Below are positions 45,301 through 53,178 of a stretch of DNA of 64,000 bases, one piece after another; position 1 is the stretch's first letter; every line of letters starts with the position of its first letter. The notes under the pieces are model-generated. The model had not been told where the DNA came from and did not search any database. It worked only from the letters and a program-made list of their open reading frames with translations. Origin of the DNA: Saprospiraceae bacterium (lineage in GTDB: Bacteria > Bacteroidota > Bacteroidia > Chitinophagales > Saprospiraceae). The stretch spans positions 2,356,001 to 2,420,000 of the forward strand of contig JADKAA010000029.1 of NCBI GenBank assembly GCA_016715465.1. Reading direction: 5' to 3'. The translations under genes were made by a program, and so were the position numbers.

Positions 45301-45668
45301 AGGACCTCCAGCGAGAAAAACAGGAACAGGGTAAAGGCAGCGGTGGCCTGCAGGACATCATCAACCAAATGGACAAGGTTGAAACGGAATTGGTCAACAA
45401 GCGCTTAAACGCTGAATCACTGACCAGACAAAAAGACATATTGACGCGATTGCTGGAAGCGGAAAAGGCAGATAGGCAGAGAGAACTGGACGAAAAAAGA
45501 AAAGGTGAAACCGGTGAAGACAAAGTAAGGCCTTTACCTCCTTCTTTACAGGAATATTTGAAAAAAAGACAAGCAGAAGCTGAAATGTATAAGACCGTTT
45601 CTCCTTCGCTTAAAGCTCATTATAAACAACTGGTGGATGAATATTATAAAGCGCTCAAACGACAATAG
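42330..45668 (+). CDS. DUF4175 family large membrane protein
   Basis: 1112 residues from ATG 42330 (GLNQNYGLLIEKLDQFI); the frame reaches back to 42264 but the added 22 residues look unlike the family. Three membrane helices lie at about 30-50, 63-85 and 160-180. A large beta-rich domain follows (about 190-500), then a long charged coiled coil rich in E and K (about 510-800) including two exact copies of MDELEKK, and a glycine-rich stretch near 925-950 (GGKGGGKSGKMPMDKITEGQ). This is the DUF4175 layout of Bacteroidota; function unknown. It heads an operon with the HATPase, ybeY and thrB genes. Confidence 0.9.
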   Translation: MGLNQNYGLLIEKLDQFIRKFYLNQLIRGALYCSAVVLLLFLSFNVLEYYLYFGTTGRKILFFGFIAMSVATFGYWVLSPLFHYFNLGKTISHEEAAKIIGNHFSDVKDKLLNILNLKKQSDFAENKDLLFAGIDQKTEAIRLVPFKAAIDLRSNKKYLRYALPPFFLLIFLLFAAPSVIKDSTYRIVNNGQEFSKAAPFSFKLDSESLEVPQFEDFSLPILVEGSVLPNEVFVEIDGFQYKAEKKSNSEFSFLFRNVQKDQNFRIVSGSVFGQAHTLKVFAKPNLTDFSISLIYPPYTGKTRETLDNLGDIMVPEGTLAVWSFNTGNTDNLAMRFDKETPVPAERKNENLFQYRKNLRKDYNYQVLFSNKRLPSPDSVNYVISVVKDQYPSIAAEEFIDSTNNNLLFFAGTASDDYGINNLTFHYTLTREKGGVQPEQMLKINVASGKEVSFDYDLDLKKIGLLPGDNMTYYFQVSDNDAINGSKVAKTGVMSFRKPTFEEFKEKENENEEQIKDNLLQSLKDLEKMQENFRKMKEKLLQEKQLDWQSKKEMEKLIEEQKEIQKRLEESKKKLDENLKNQEEFQKPDEEVLEKQKRMEELMKEAINPEQQELMDKIQELIQELEKEDAMQMMNQFEMNNENTSKDMKRLLELYKQLEMEKEVKEQISELEKLAEKQEELAKKTEAEKDPKEELKKDQEALNKKMDELEKKMDELEKKNKELSPPKDLGDDNKEKMDDIQKDMEDSKKEMDSKSGDSKKASKKQKDASKKMKKMAEDLQASMDGGEMEQNSEDIKTIRQLLENLVTVSYDQESLSKDVSNTPTTTPRYVDLVKQQFKIKGDFSVIEDSLTALSMRVDKIESFVTEKVTEIKYNIGHSIEQMEERQSNRAIDNQRRTMTNLNDLALMLSESMKNMQQQMSGSMPGSQMCDKPGGKGGGKSGKMPMDKITEGQQGLNEDLKKMGDKMKNGKEGTAKDFAEAAARQAALRKALQDLQREKQEQGKGSGGLQDIINQMDKVETELVNKRLNAESLTRQKDILTRLLEAEKADRQRELDEKRKGETGEDKVRPLPPSLQEYLKKRQAEAEMYKTVSPSLKAHYKQLVDEYYKALKRQ
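44441..44482 (+). repeat. Exact 21-bp tandem duplication inside the DUF4175 coiled coil
   Basis: Two identical 21-base copies (44441-44461 and 44462-44482), starting GATGGACGAACTGGAG, encode MDELEKK twice. In frame, so the repeat changes coiled-coil length by one heptad. Confidence 0.9.
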
Positions 45669-45672
45669 CGTA

Positions 45673-46077
45673 ATGACCAAAAAAACAATTAAACTCTCAT
45701 CCTCTCCCAACAGCATTGCTGCTTTAGAGGACTACCTCAATGGCATCATTGAAGAGAATAAATTGTGCGCCTCCAAATATCCGGATATACTTATCAGCCT
45801 TACGGAGGCTGTAAACAATGCCATCATTCATGGCAATAAATCTGATGAATCAAAAGCGGTAAGGGTGAACTGTAAAAGCAATGCCAAAGGCATTTATTTT
45901 AGCATCATCGATGAAGGAAACGGCTTTGACCCGGCAGCCATTCCCGATCCCACATCTCCAGAAAAACTAGCCTGCTGCGGCGGTCGTGGTGTGTACATCA
46001 TGACAGCCCTTGCAGACAAGGTGGCCTACAAAAACAACGGCAGTACCGTAGAAATTTTCTTCTGTATCGACCCATGA
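45673..46077 (+). CDS. HATPase_c anti-sigma / RsbW-like kinase domain protein
   Basis: 134 residues from ATG 45673 (the frame could run back to 45637 inside the DUF4175 gene). The GHKL nucleotide site is complete: the N-box ALTEAVNNAIIHGNK, G1 box IIDEGNGFDP and G2 box GGRGVYIMTALAD. Small stand-alone proteins of this kind bind sigma or anti-anti-sigma partners (RsbW, SpoIIAB). No STAS protein, PP2C phosphatase or matching sigma gene lies nearby, so the partner is unknown. It starts five bases after DUF4175 and its end overlaps ybeY by four. Confidence 0.9.
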   Translation: MTKKTIKLSSSPNSIAALEDYLNGIIEENKLCASKYPDILISLTEAVNNAIIHGNKSDESKAVRVNCKSNAKGIYFSIIDEGNGFDPAAIPDPTSPEKLACCGGRGVYIMTALADKVAYKNNGSTVEIFFCIDP

Positions 46078-46514
46078 CAGCCGAGATTGAATTCCATGCA
46101 GAAGATGTGGACATACCCGACTATATAGAACAGGCTACCATCCCTAACTGGCTCGAAAAAACGGCATCCCATTACGGTGCCACTATTTCATCACTGAATT
46201 ACATCTTTTGTTCGGATGAGTACCTGCTTGAAATCAACCAGACTTATCTCGATCACAATTATTATACAGACATCATCACTTTTCCCTTTAAACAAGGCAA
46301 GGTGGTGGAAGGCGATATATTTATCAGTGTAGATCGCGTGAAGGAAAATGCTGCCGAATTTAGTGCAGCGGATGAAAAATCAGAAATGCTTCGGGTCATG
46401 GCCCATGGACTGCTTCACCTTATCGGATTCACGGACAAGGATGAAGAGGCAGAAGCAAAAATGAGGTCTGCCGAAAACAAAGCCCTGGAAATCTTCGCTG
46501 ATTTCATTCCTTAA
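46074..46514 (+). CDS. ybeY: rRNA maturation RNase YbeY
   Basis: A metal-dependent RNase for 16S rRNA 3' end maturation and ribosome quality control. 146 residues. SLNYIFCSDEYLLEINQTYL and the HNYYTDIITFPF loop match the family, and the zinc site is VMAHGLLHLIGFTDKDEEAE. The third zinc ligand, histidine in most bacteria (HxxxHxxxxxH), is aspartate here (GFTDK), a form I associate with Bacteroidota YbeY. It overlaps the HATPase gene by four bases. Confidence 0.94.
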   Translation: MTAEIEFHAEDVDIPDYIEQATIPNWLEKTASHYGATISSLNYIFCSDEYLLEINQTYLDHNYYTDIITFPFKQGKVVEGDIFISVDRVKENAAEFSAADEKSEMLRVMAHGLLHLIGFTDKDEEAEAKMRSAENKALEIFADFIP

Positions 46515-46546
46515 TCCTACTTTTGCGGCTTCATACAAACACTTCC

Positions 46547-47479
46547 ATGTCTGGTTCCATCAAAGTTTTTGCCCCTGCCTCGGTCGCCAATCTGGCGGTA
46601 GGTTTTGACATCCTGGGTCTTGCCCTGGAAAAGCCCGGTGACGACATCCTGGTGAGAGAGGGAAAAAGCCCGGGTCTGGTCATCACCCAAATTACCGGAG
46701 CCAAAAACAAGTTACCCCTCGATGTACAAAAAAACACTGCCGGATATGCTGCCCAACAATTGTTAAAACACCTCGGTGAAACAGACCGGCCGCTTGAAAT
46801 GGAGATCCATAAAAAAATGCCATTTGGAAGTGGTCTCGGCTCCTCAGCAGCAAGTGCGGTTGGAGGTGTTTTTGCAGTCAATGAATTTTTAAAGACCGGC
46901 CTTTCAAAATCTGAAATCCTCAGATTTGCCGTAGAAGGAGAAGAGATAGCCGATGGGGCATACCACGCTGACAATGTTGCTCCATCCATGCTTGGTGGCA
47001 TTGTACTTATCCGGGATAATCAAACGCTCGACTTTAAAAAAATTCACGTTCCCCAGGGCTTGTATATAGCCATAATTTATCCACAGATCACGTTGCTCAC
47101 CAGAGATTCACGCAATGTGCTTTCTCCGATGGCCGACATGGCTACGGTCATCAAACAATCTGGAAACCTGGCTGCCTTTATAGCAGCTTTATATACATCT
47201 GATTATGGACTATTATCCCGGTCACTGCAAGATGTGCTCATCGAGCCACAGCGCGCCGACCTCATACCGTGCTTTTATGAAATTAAGGATATGGCCCTAA
47301 AAACAGGGGGACTGGGTTTTTCCATCAGCGGTGCCGGACCGTCCATGTTTTGTGTTTGTGACAACTCTCACCTGGCAGAAGAAATCTGCCTGAAAGGCAG
47401 TATGATCTTAAAAAACCAAAAGATCAGGTCATCTGGTTTTGTTTCAAAAATCAACCTTGAAGGAGCTTACAGATATTAA
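46547..47479 (+). CDS. thrB: Homoserine kinase
   Basis: Phosphorylates homoserine on the way to threonine. 310 residues from ATG 46547 (SGSIKVFAPASVANLAVGFDILG as SIKVFAPASVANLAVGFD); a TTG at 46523 lies farther upstream and is less likely. The GHMP kinase ATP loop is MPFGSGLGSSAASAVGG, and a late glycine-rich motif is LGFSISGAGPSMF. thrA and thrC, normally its neighbours, are absent here; it ends a run of genes of other function. Its stop shares TTAA with the convergent HAD gene. Confidence 0.95.
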   Translation: MSGSIKVFAPASVANLAVGFDILGLALEKPGDDILVREGKSPGLVITQITGAKNKLPLDVQKNTAGYAAQQLLKHLGETDRPLEMEIHKKMPFGSGLGSSAASAVGGVFAVNEFLKTGLSKSEILRFAVEGEEIADGAYHADNVAPSMLGGIVLIRDNQTLDFKKIHVPQGLYIAIIYPQITLLTRDSRNVLSPMADMATVIKQSGNLAAFIAALYTSDYGLLSRSLQDVLIEPQRADLIPCFYEIKDMALKTGGLGFSISGAGPSMFCVCDNSHLAEEICLKGSMILKNQKIRSSGFVSKINLEGAYRY

Positions 47480-47895
47480 GGTTCGAAAACTTCAATTTCT
47501 GCCATTTTTTTAACCAGATCGGTAAATTTTCCTTCAAAGTGGGTGGCCTTCACCACATGGTTATCAATCCAGTGGTAATTGCCTCCCCTGGGTTTACCTA
47601 CCAATAACCCGTGATATTTAAAGCCATTTACCTTCAACCAGGTTTCGGTAATTTCTCTGTGCACTTCTGTCCGGGATGTGAAAAATGTGATGATGTGGCC
47701 TTCGTCATACCATTTATTGATGATTTCCAGGGCATCGGGATATGCCGCACAAGTCACCATTCTTTCCGGTTCTTCATTGGGCACATCGTCACAGATGGTG
47801 CCATCTATGTCAATGAGAAAATTCTTAGTGTTTTTGTCCAAAACCGGGCTTAACTGCCGGCCATGTTCATCTGTGATCGATTTAAGATTGCTCAT
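47476..47895 (-). CDS. HAD-like phosphatase family protein
   Basis: 139 residues. FLIDIDGTICDD is the HAD motif I (nucleophile and acid aspartates), FFTSRTEVHREITETWL is motif II, VGKPRGGNYHWIDNHVV may serve as motifs III-IV. Short cap, no signal peptide. Homologues are often labelled phosphoheptose isomerase, which the sequence does not support. Substrate unknown. It precedes the M23 peptidase gene on the same strand with a 21-base gap and may be co-transcribed. Confidence 0.83.
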   Translation of the reverse strand: MSNLKSITDEHGRQLSPVLDKNTKNFLIDIDGTICDDVPNEEPERMVTCAAYPDALEIINKWYDEGHIITFFTSRTEVHREITETWLKVNGFKYHGLLVGKPRGGNYHWIDNHVVKATHFEGKFTDLVKKMAEIEVFEP

Positions 47896-47916
47896 GTGTT
47901 GACTTAAATGCTTTTA

Positions 47917-48723
47917 TTAATTTAAGGAAATATAGTTTTTGGGATTCACCGGTTGCCCGTCGTACCAAACTTCCAGATGAAGGTGAGGACCTGTCGACAA
48001 TTCTCCCGTATTGCCTATGATGGCAATTGCCTGACCCGTTTGAACCTTTTGGCCCGTTTTTACCAGGATGGCTGAATTGTGTTTGTACAGGGAAATGATA
48101 TTTCGTGGATGCTGAATCACCACAGCATTGCCCGATTCGGTGGACCACTCCGCACTGAGTACAATGCCTTCCATGATGGATTTCACCGCAGTGCCTTTGG
48201 GGGCTATAATGTCAATTCCAAAGTGTTCTTTGGAGGGGTCGTATTCACCGCTGATGCTGCCCGAAACCGGTGTAGCAAAGACCAGGTGGTCGAGCTCTCT
48301 TGTTTTCATCGATTCAATAACGTCCTGGTTTTTAAGAGACTCGGGTGACTTTTGTGATGGTTGAGGCTCTGTATTTTCAATGGACTTAAGCATATTTTTT
48401 AAGCCCAGGGTATAGGTGTCGTGTGCCTGGACCTGTTTTTCGAGCTCATCTATGCGTTTGGTAAGTTCTACAAACGCCGAATTGTCCTTTATGTCACCAT
48501 AACCGGGAATCCATCGCTTTACCGGGGTAAAAACGATGAAAGAAACAACCATCAGGGTAAGTAAAACAATGACTGAACTGATAATTATATAAAATATTAG
48601 AAGTGAGAAGCTGAATGAAGTTACTTCCCTAAGATCGTCATCGTCAAGGATTACCAGCCTGTAATTGTCCTGCAGCCGCTCAATCAGTGATCTTTTCGTT
48701 CCCTCCTCCGCGGACATTGACAT
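47917..48723 (-). CDS. M23 family metallopeptidase, membrane-anchored
   Basis: 268 residues. An N-terminal membrane helix (about 35-65, FYIIISSVIVLLTLMVVSFIVF) and a short coiled coil (VELTKRIDELEKQVQAHD) precede a LytM-type domain with HFGIDIIAPKG (zinc H and D), LYKHNSAILVKTGQKV and GPHLHLEVW (H-x-H). All ligands for zinc are present, so it may be an active endopeptidase that cuts peptidoglycan crosslinks, or an activator if silent. TAATTTTG (minus, 48761-48754) may be its -7 box. Divergent from porW. Confidence 0.93.
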   Translation of the reverse strand: MSMSAEEGTKRSLIERLQDNYRLVILDDDDLREVTSFSFSLLIFYIIISSVIVLLTLMVVSFIVFTPVKRWIPGYGDIKDNSAFVELTKRIDELEKQVQAHDTYTLGLKNMLKSIENTEPQPSQKSPESLKNQDVIESMKTRELDHLVFATPVSGSISGEYDPSKEHFGIDIIAPKGTAVKSIMEGIVLSAEWSTESGNAVVIQHPRNIISLYKHNSAILVKTGQKVQTGQAIAIIGNTGELSTGPHLHLEVWYDGQPVNPKNYISLN

Positions 48724-48753
48724 AGATTTTCAAAAAAATAAAATAATTTTGCA

Positions 48754-48761
48754 CAAAATTA
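48754..48761 (-). promoter_or_regulatory. -7 box upstream of the M23 peptidase gene
   Basis: The minus strand reads TAATTTTG, a TAnnTTTG match, 30 bases before the start. No -33 TTG is apparent. Confidence 0.35.
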
Positions 48762-48798
48762 GTTATATTATACTAATAGTACTGTTAATAATTACTAA

Positions 48799-51774
48799 AT
48801 GAAGAGTAATCGCTTTTTAGGGCTTTTGTCCTCTCTATTGATATTGGCCCTCTTTTTCAATTCAGGCTGCGTGTCCCGAAAAAGAAAAAACGACGTATCC
48901 AAGGTCAGCAAGTTTTATCACAATACCACCTCAGAGTATAACGGTTACTTTAATGCAAATGAACTGTACGTAGCCAGTCTTACTACACTGAGGGAAAAGA
49001 ACAATGACAACTATTCTAAAATCATTGAAGTTTACGATTACCTGTCTGTACCCGACCCGAAAATTGTCAATGCCGACCTGGACAAAGCAATTGAAAAGCT
49101 CACCAAGGTTGCCGCTATCCACGAACCCGGGGATTGGGTAGACAACTGTTACGTCCTGATGGCGAAGTCTCAATACCTCAAACAAGACTTCGAAAGCGCG
49201 CTGGAAACTTTGGAATACTTTGAAGAGGACTTCAACCCCTCTAATCCCTACGGTCGCAATTTTCAAAAAAAGAAAGTGAGCGCCAAGAAAAAAAAGGAAG
49301 ATCTCAATGAAAAAAGAGAGGAAGAAAAGAAGCTGAGGGAGGAGGCGCAGGAAGAAGTTGCCAAAAAGAAAGAAGAAGAACGCGAAAACAAAGAAGAAGC
49401 CAAAAAAGACCTTAAAAAGCAACGAGAGAAGGAAAAGAAAGAAAGGGAAAAGCAGAGAAAGGATGGCAAGAGAACTCCTCGCAGCAAGAGAGAAGTAAAA
49501 GCAGATACCTCTGCTGTAAATAAAACAACTTCCAAACCTGAAATCAAAAATCCTGCCCAAAAGAAGGATGATAAAGCAGAGGTCAAAGAAACCATAGAAA
49601 ATCCTACAGCAGTAAAAAAAGAGGATAAACAAGACAAAACATCCTACCATGAGGGCCTTATATGGCTGGCCAAAACTTATGTGCGTACTGAACAGTATTC
49701 AAATGCAGAATTTTTATTAAAAAACCTCGAAAAACTGCAGGGCTTAAATGAGGATGTGGTCAAAGAAATCGCTCCGGCCCTGGCTGATCTTTTCATCAAA
49801 CAAAGAGAATATGACGAAGCATTGTCTCATCTGGATCAGGCCATAGATGGAGAAGGTGAAAAAAATGACAAGGCCCGGTATGCTTATATTGCAGGCCAAA
49901 TCCACCGTCTAAAGAAAAACCCTGTAAAATCATCTGAATATTTCCTGAAAGCCAAAAAACTGGCGAAAGATTTTAAACTCAGGTTTATGTCCGAACTGGC
50001 CTATGCAACATCCTTATCCTCAAGGGGAGAAAATGGACCTGATGCTACCATTCGGCAGCTTGAAAAATTCCTGAAGGAAGACAAATACCGGGAATTTAAG
50101 GATCAGATTTACTTCTCTTTGGGAGAAACACTCTATGACCGAGATAAGACGAAAGCCAAAGAATATTTTACCCTCAGTTCGGCCAACAACCAGGGCAATG
50201 TATCGCTCAAAACCGAAACAACCTTCAACCTCGCCAAACTTAATCTGGATGAAAAGATATATCACAAATCCAAGCTTTATTTCGATTCGACCCTGGTGAG
50301 TCTGCCAAAAACTGATGAGCGATACATTTATGTAAAAAATATGGCCGACAACCTCAGTTCGATTTCCAAAAATGTATTGGCTGTGGAAAGACTGGACAGC
50401 TTGCTGGCCATGGGTGAACTGTCAGAGGAGGAATTAAGAAAGATCGCCAAACAAAGACTCGAAGCAGAAAAGAAAATGGGCAAACAAAATGAGAAAAACG
50501 AGGCAAAGTCCGGCATCGTTACCACACCGTCTAAGGGGTATGGAAGCGGCTTTAGTAATTTTTTTGCTTATAATCTTGCGACTCTTGAATCAGGCAAAAA
50601 TGCATTTAAAAGCAAGTGGGGTGTCCGTAAATCGGAAGACAACTGGAGACGGTCCAATAAGACCTATAGCCAAAATGAAGCGGATGGTGTAGTAGAAGAA
50701 AAAAGTGACATCAATGAATCCATAGACATTTCCGATGCCGAGTATAAAAGGATTATGTCTGACGTGCCATTGAACTCGTTCCAAAAAGAACAATACAAAA
50801 ATGAGCTTAAAAAGGCTCTTTTCGAATTGGGTAAAGACTATAGGGACAAAATTCAGGAATATCAGCTTTCGGCAGATGCACTGGAAAAACTCATTAAAGA
50901 TTTTCCTGGTACTGAAAATGAAGCCGAGGCTTATTACTACCTGTTCATGGACTATTCAGACCTAAACAACACTGCCATGGCCGATAAATACAAGGCATTG
51001 CTTATGAGTAAATATCCGGATGACAAGTACACTAAGATCGCAAGTGATCCGCGATACCTTGATGCCCTAAATGCCGATGCAAAAAAACTGGATCTATATT
51101 ACGACCAGAGTTATGAGCTTTTCCAAAAAGGTCAATATGCCAAAGTGGTCACACGCATCCAGACCGCTATTGATGCTTACGGTAAAGACAATAAACTGAT
51201 GGCCAAGTTTACTTTGCTCAATGCCATGTGTCTCGGAGCCACCATAGGAAAAGAAGCTTATATTAAAGGATTGCAGGAGGTAGTATTACGTTACCCCAAA
51301 TCCCCGGAGGAAACCAAAGCCAAGGAAATTCTTCGTTTCCTTGTTGGCGACGCTACTGCTTTTGACCAGATTGATATTCAGGAAGTAGATAAAATATATG
51401 AACTTGAAAATGACACGCGACATTATGTGGCTGTGGTTATCTTGAGTGCCGAAGCCGATGTTCTTGAAAATTCAAAAATTGCCGTGTCTGAATACAACAA
51501 GCAGTACCATGGCATTGAAAACTTACAATTGGGAGAGACAATGCTCAGCAAGGAGGAAAAAACCCAACTCATACTTGTAAGAAGTTTTGACAATAGCGCA
51601 AAGGCTATGAAATACTTTGAAGGAGTTCAGAAGAGCAGGGACCTGTTTATACCTCCAGCATTGACTGCTTTTGAAATTTTTCCCATTACCACAAGAAATT
51701 ATCGCAAAATGGTACAGGAAAAGAGTCACAGCAAATACCGCGCATTCTTCGAAGCCAACTACATAAAAAAATAG
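48799..51774 (+). CDS. porW: TPR lipoprotein, type IX secretion PorW/SprE-like
   Basis: 991 residues with a lipoprotein signal (ILALFFNSGC, cysteine 24). The first domain has FYHNTTSEYNGYFNANELY and KNNDNYSKIIEVYDYLSVPDP, the features I associate with PorW/SprE, an essential part of type IX secretion and gliding. TPR repeats follow in two blocks (about 283-480 and 690-830). A striking run of lysine, glutamate and arginine fills 154-281 and breaks the first domain from the TPRs. A terminator lies at 51812. The assignment is by eye; a plain TPR lipoprotein remains possible. Confidence 0.85.
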   Translation: MKSNRFLGLLSSLLILALFFNSGCVSRKRKNDVSKVSKFYHNTTSEYNGYFNANELYVASLTTLREKNNDNYSKIIEVYDYLSVPDPKIVNADLDKAIEKLTKVAAIHEPGDWVDNCYVLMAKSQYLKQDFESALETLEYFEEDFNPSNPYGRNFQKKKVSAKKKKEDLNEKREEEKKLREEAQEEVAKKKEEERENKEEAKKDLKKQREKEKKEREKQRKDGKRTPRSKREVKADTSAVNKTTSKPEIKNPAQKKDDKAEVKETIENPTAVKKEDKQDKTSYHEGLIWLAKTYVRTEQYSNAEFLLKNLEKLQGLNEDVVKEIAPALADLFIKQREYDEALSHLDQAIDGEGEKNDKARYAYIAGQIHRLKKNPVKSSEYFLKAKKLAKDFKLRFMSELAYATSLSSRGENGPDATIRQLEKFLKEDKYREFKDQIYFSLGETLYDRDKTKAKEYFTLSSANNQGNVSLKTETTFNLAKLNLDEKIYHKSKLYFDSTLVSLPKTDERYIYVKNMADNLSSISKNVLAVERLDSLLAMGELSEEELRKIAKQRLEAEKKMGKQNEKNEAKSGIVTTPSKGYGSGFSNFFAYNLATLESGKNAFKSKWGVRKSEDNWRRSNKTYSQNEADGVVEEKSDINESIDISDAEYKRIMSDVPLNSFQKEQYKNELKKALFELGKDYRDKIQEYQLSADALEKLIKDFPGTENEAEAYYYLFMDYSDLNNTAMADKYKALLMSKYPDDKYTKIASDPRYLDALNADAKKLDLYYDQSYELFQKGQYAKVVTRIQTAIDAYGKDNKLMAKFTLLNAMCLGATIGKEAYIKGLQEVVLRYPKSPEETKAKEILRFLVGDATAFDQIDIQEVDKIYELENDTRHYVAVVILSAEADVLENSKIAVSEYNKQYHGIENLQLGETMLSKEEKTQLILVRSFDNSAKAMKYFEGVQKSRDLFIPPALTAFEIFPITTRNYRKMVQEKSHSKYRAFFEANYIKK

Positions 51775-51811
51775 TGTAATCTTGCCCCCGCGTTTTCCCC
51801 GGAGATTTTGG

Positions 51812-51849
51812 ATTAATTCACTTACTAGACCCGTAGTGAATTAATTTTT
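51812..51849 (+). terminator. Intrinsic terminator after porW
   Basis: ATTAATTCACT (51812-51822) pairs perfectly with AGTGAATTAAT (51835-51845) across a 12-base loop, followed by T's to 51849. The stem is AT-rich, so it may be weak. Confidence 0.55.
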
Positions 51850-51895
51850 AAAGTCTGCTATTCCCTGTAATGTGGTGTAGCTTTGCCTGCTTTAT

Positions 51896-52888
51896 TTAAT
51901 TGATTTTTATTAATTCCAAATGATTAATCACCAGCAAGAGTATCAGGAAAAGATGAATTAACTCTGGCAATATCTTATTTTTCATATCCAGAAGTGTAAA
52001 GGTCAGGAAAATGCCCACCGGAATGGCATAAAGCACCAGAATATTCAAGTCAACCTTTAGACCGGTGACAACCATTATGGCAATGAATAACATATACCAA
52101 AACAAAATGCTGATTCTCTTTTGGGCCGCTATTACCTTTTTAGCCATGTATCCCGTAAAATTGATCAACACGATGAAGGTTAGCATGCCAATAAATAGGA
52201 GAATCAGAAGGGATGAGAGCGAATAGGATGTAGTAAATATCGGCCCAAGACCAAGGCTGCGACCATAGTCAACGAAAATATTTGTGATGGGAATTCGGGC
52301 ATAATATTCCCCACTGGCCATCAAAAATAATGGCACTAGCCATCCTGAAAAAAGTTGCATCTTCTCTGTGGCTGTAAATGATCGCATTATAACAAAACTA
52401 AGGTAGCAGAAAACAATCAGCAATGTTGCCGGTGTATAAAACAGAGCCGCAATCGCTGTATAAAAGCCCGACAGGAAGATATCATCTGCAGATTTAATAT
52501 TGTTATAGCTGTTGAAAATGGCTTGCATGGCGAGTAGGAGAAAAGGCGTGCACATTATCTCCGGACTTAGTTGTAGCAAATTCACCGGCATGGATGCCAG
52601 CAAAGCGAAGATCATACCGGATACCAGATTATTTTCCCGAAAGAGGTGATTTTTAATGACCAGTCTGTTGATGATAAGGGCATCAAAAAAAAGTATAAAG
52701 ATTGCCAGCAGCCCATGTATAAAAGGAGAGGGACTCAAAATGGAAAACACCATTTTATTGAGGGTGCCCACAATTTCCTGTTCAGGATATAACGATCCAC
52801 TGGCCACCGACTTTAACCTGAGTATGGCTATGTACGGCAGTAACAGGATGCTGTTGATGAAAATATTTCTTCTGAAAATTGAAATCAC
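51896..52888 (-). CDS. DUF6427 family multispanning membrane protein
   Basis: 330 residues with about ten membrane helices and almost no soluble loops. It fits the DUF6427 family of Bacteroidota as I know it: MISIFRRNIFINSILLLPY at the start, LFFDALIINRLVIKNHLFREN, and FYTPATLLIVFCYLSFVIMRSF followed by a GxxxP bend (WLVPLFLMASGEYY). No function is known. No promoter box found upstream within 60 bases. Confidence 0.82.
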   Translation of the reverse strand: MISIFRRNIFINSILLLPYIAILRLKSVASGSLYPEQEIVGTLNKMVFSILSPSPFIHGLLAIFILFFDALIINRLVIKNHLFRENNLVSGMIFALLASMPVNLLQLSPEIMCTPFLLLAMQAIFNSYNNIKSADDIFLSGFYTAIAALFYTPATLLIVFCYLSFVIMRSFTATEKMQLFSGWLVPLFLMASGEYYARIPITNIFVDYGRSLGLGPIFTTSYSLSSLLILLFIGMLTFIVLINFTGYMAKKVIAAQKRISILFWYMLFIAIMVVTGLKVDLNILVLYAIPVGIFLTFTLLDMKNKILPELIHLFLILLLVINHLELIKIN

Positions 52889-53068
52889 GGCTGCCCTTCC
52901 ACTTTAATGAGGGTTAAAGGTAACTCCTTTTAACTTAATTTGTTTCCACCCCTGCAGGCATTTTCATTGAATTTTAGACGCAGATGCCAGCAAACACTCC
53001 TCCTCCACTTTAAACTTCACAGTATGGCACGATGACTGGGTAGGATTTATATTGGTATGAAAAAAAAA

Positions 53069-53097
53069 CTGTTAAGCTCCTAAATGGAGCTTAACAG
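53069..53097 (-). terminator. Terminator whose loop edge holds the stop codon of the 32-residue gene
   Basis: On the minus strand a perfect 12-base stem (53097-53086 with 53080-53069) has a five-base loop (53085-53081) and is followed by eight T's (53068-53061). The TAG stop of the small gene covers 53082-53080, two bases in the loop and one in the stem. Confidence 0.85.
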
Positions 53098-53178
53098 AAA
53101 ACTGAGTAATGCCCCGAAAAGAAAGATGGCTATGATAAACCGGCTATCCTTATAGAGGCCTTCATAATGTGTGTTCAT
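53080..53178 (-). CDS. 32-residue membrane miniprotein
   Basis: ATG 53178 to TAG 53080 encodes a peptide with a polar N-terminus (NTHYEGLYKDSRF) and one hydrophobic helix (FIIAIFLFGALLSFLL). The terminator begins inside its last codons and its stop sits at the edge of the loop, so the mRNA ends just after the coding part. That fit of frame and terminator is the main argument for a real gene; chance frames rarely match a perfect hairpin this way. No homologue known to me. Single-helix miniproteins often modulate larger membrane complexes, but there is no evidence of a partner here. Confidence 0.6.
   Translation of the reverse strand: MNTHYEGLYKDSRFIIAIFLFGALLSFLLSSI

Noticed and set aside
47476..47895. 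Phosphoheptose isomerase annotation often given to this family
   Set aside because: The motifs are HAD (DIDGT, TSR), not SIS; the label looks like a propagated error.
48931..49650. 239-codon minus-strand frame opposite the start of porW
   Set aside because: Phenylalanine/leucine-rich artefact of the lysine/glutamate codons of porW; no start context.
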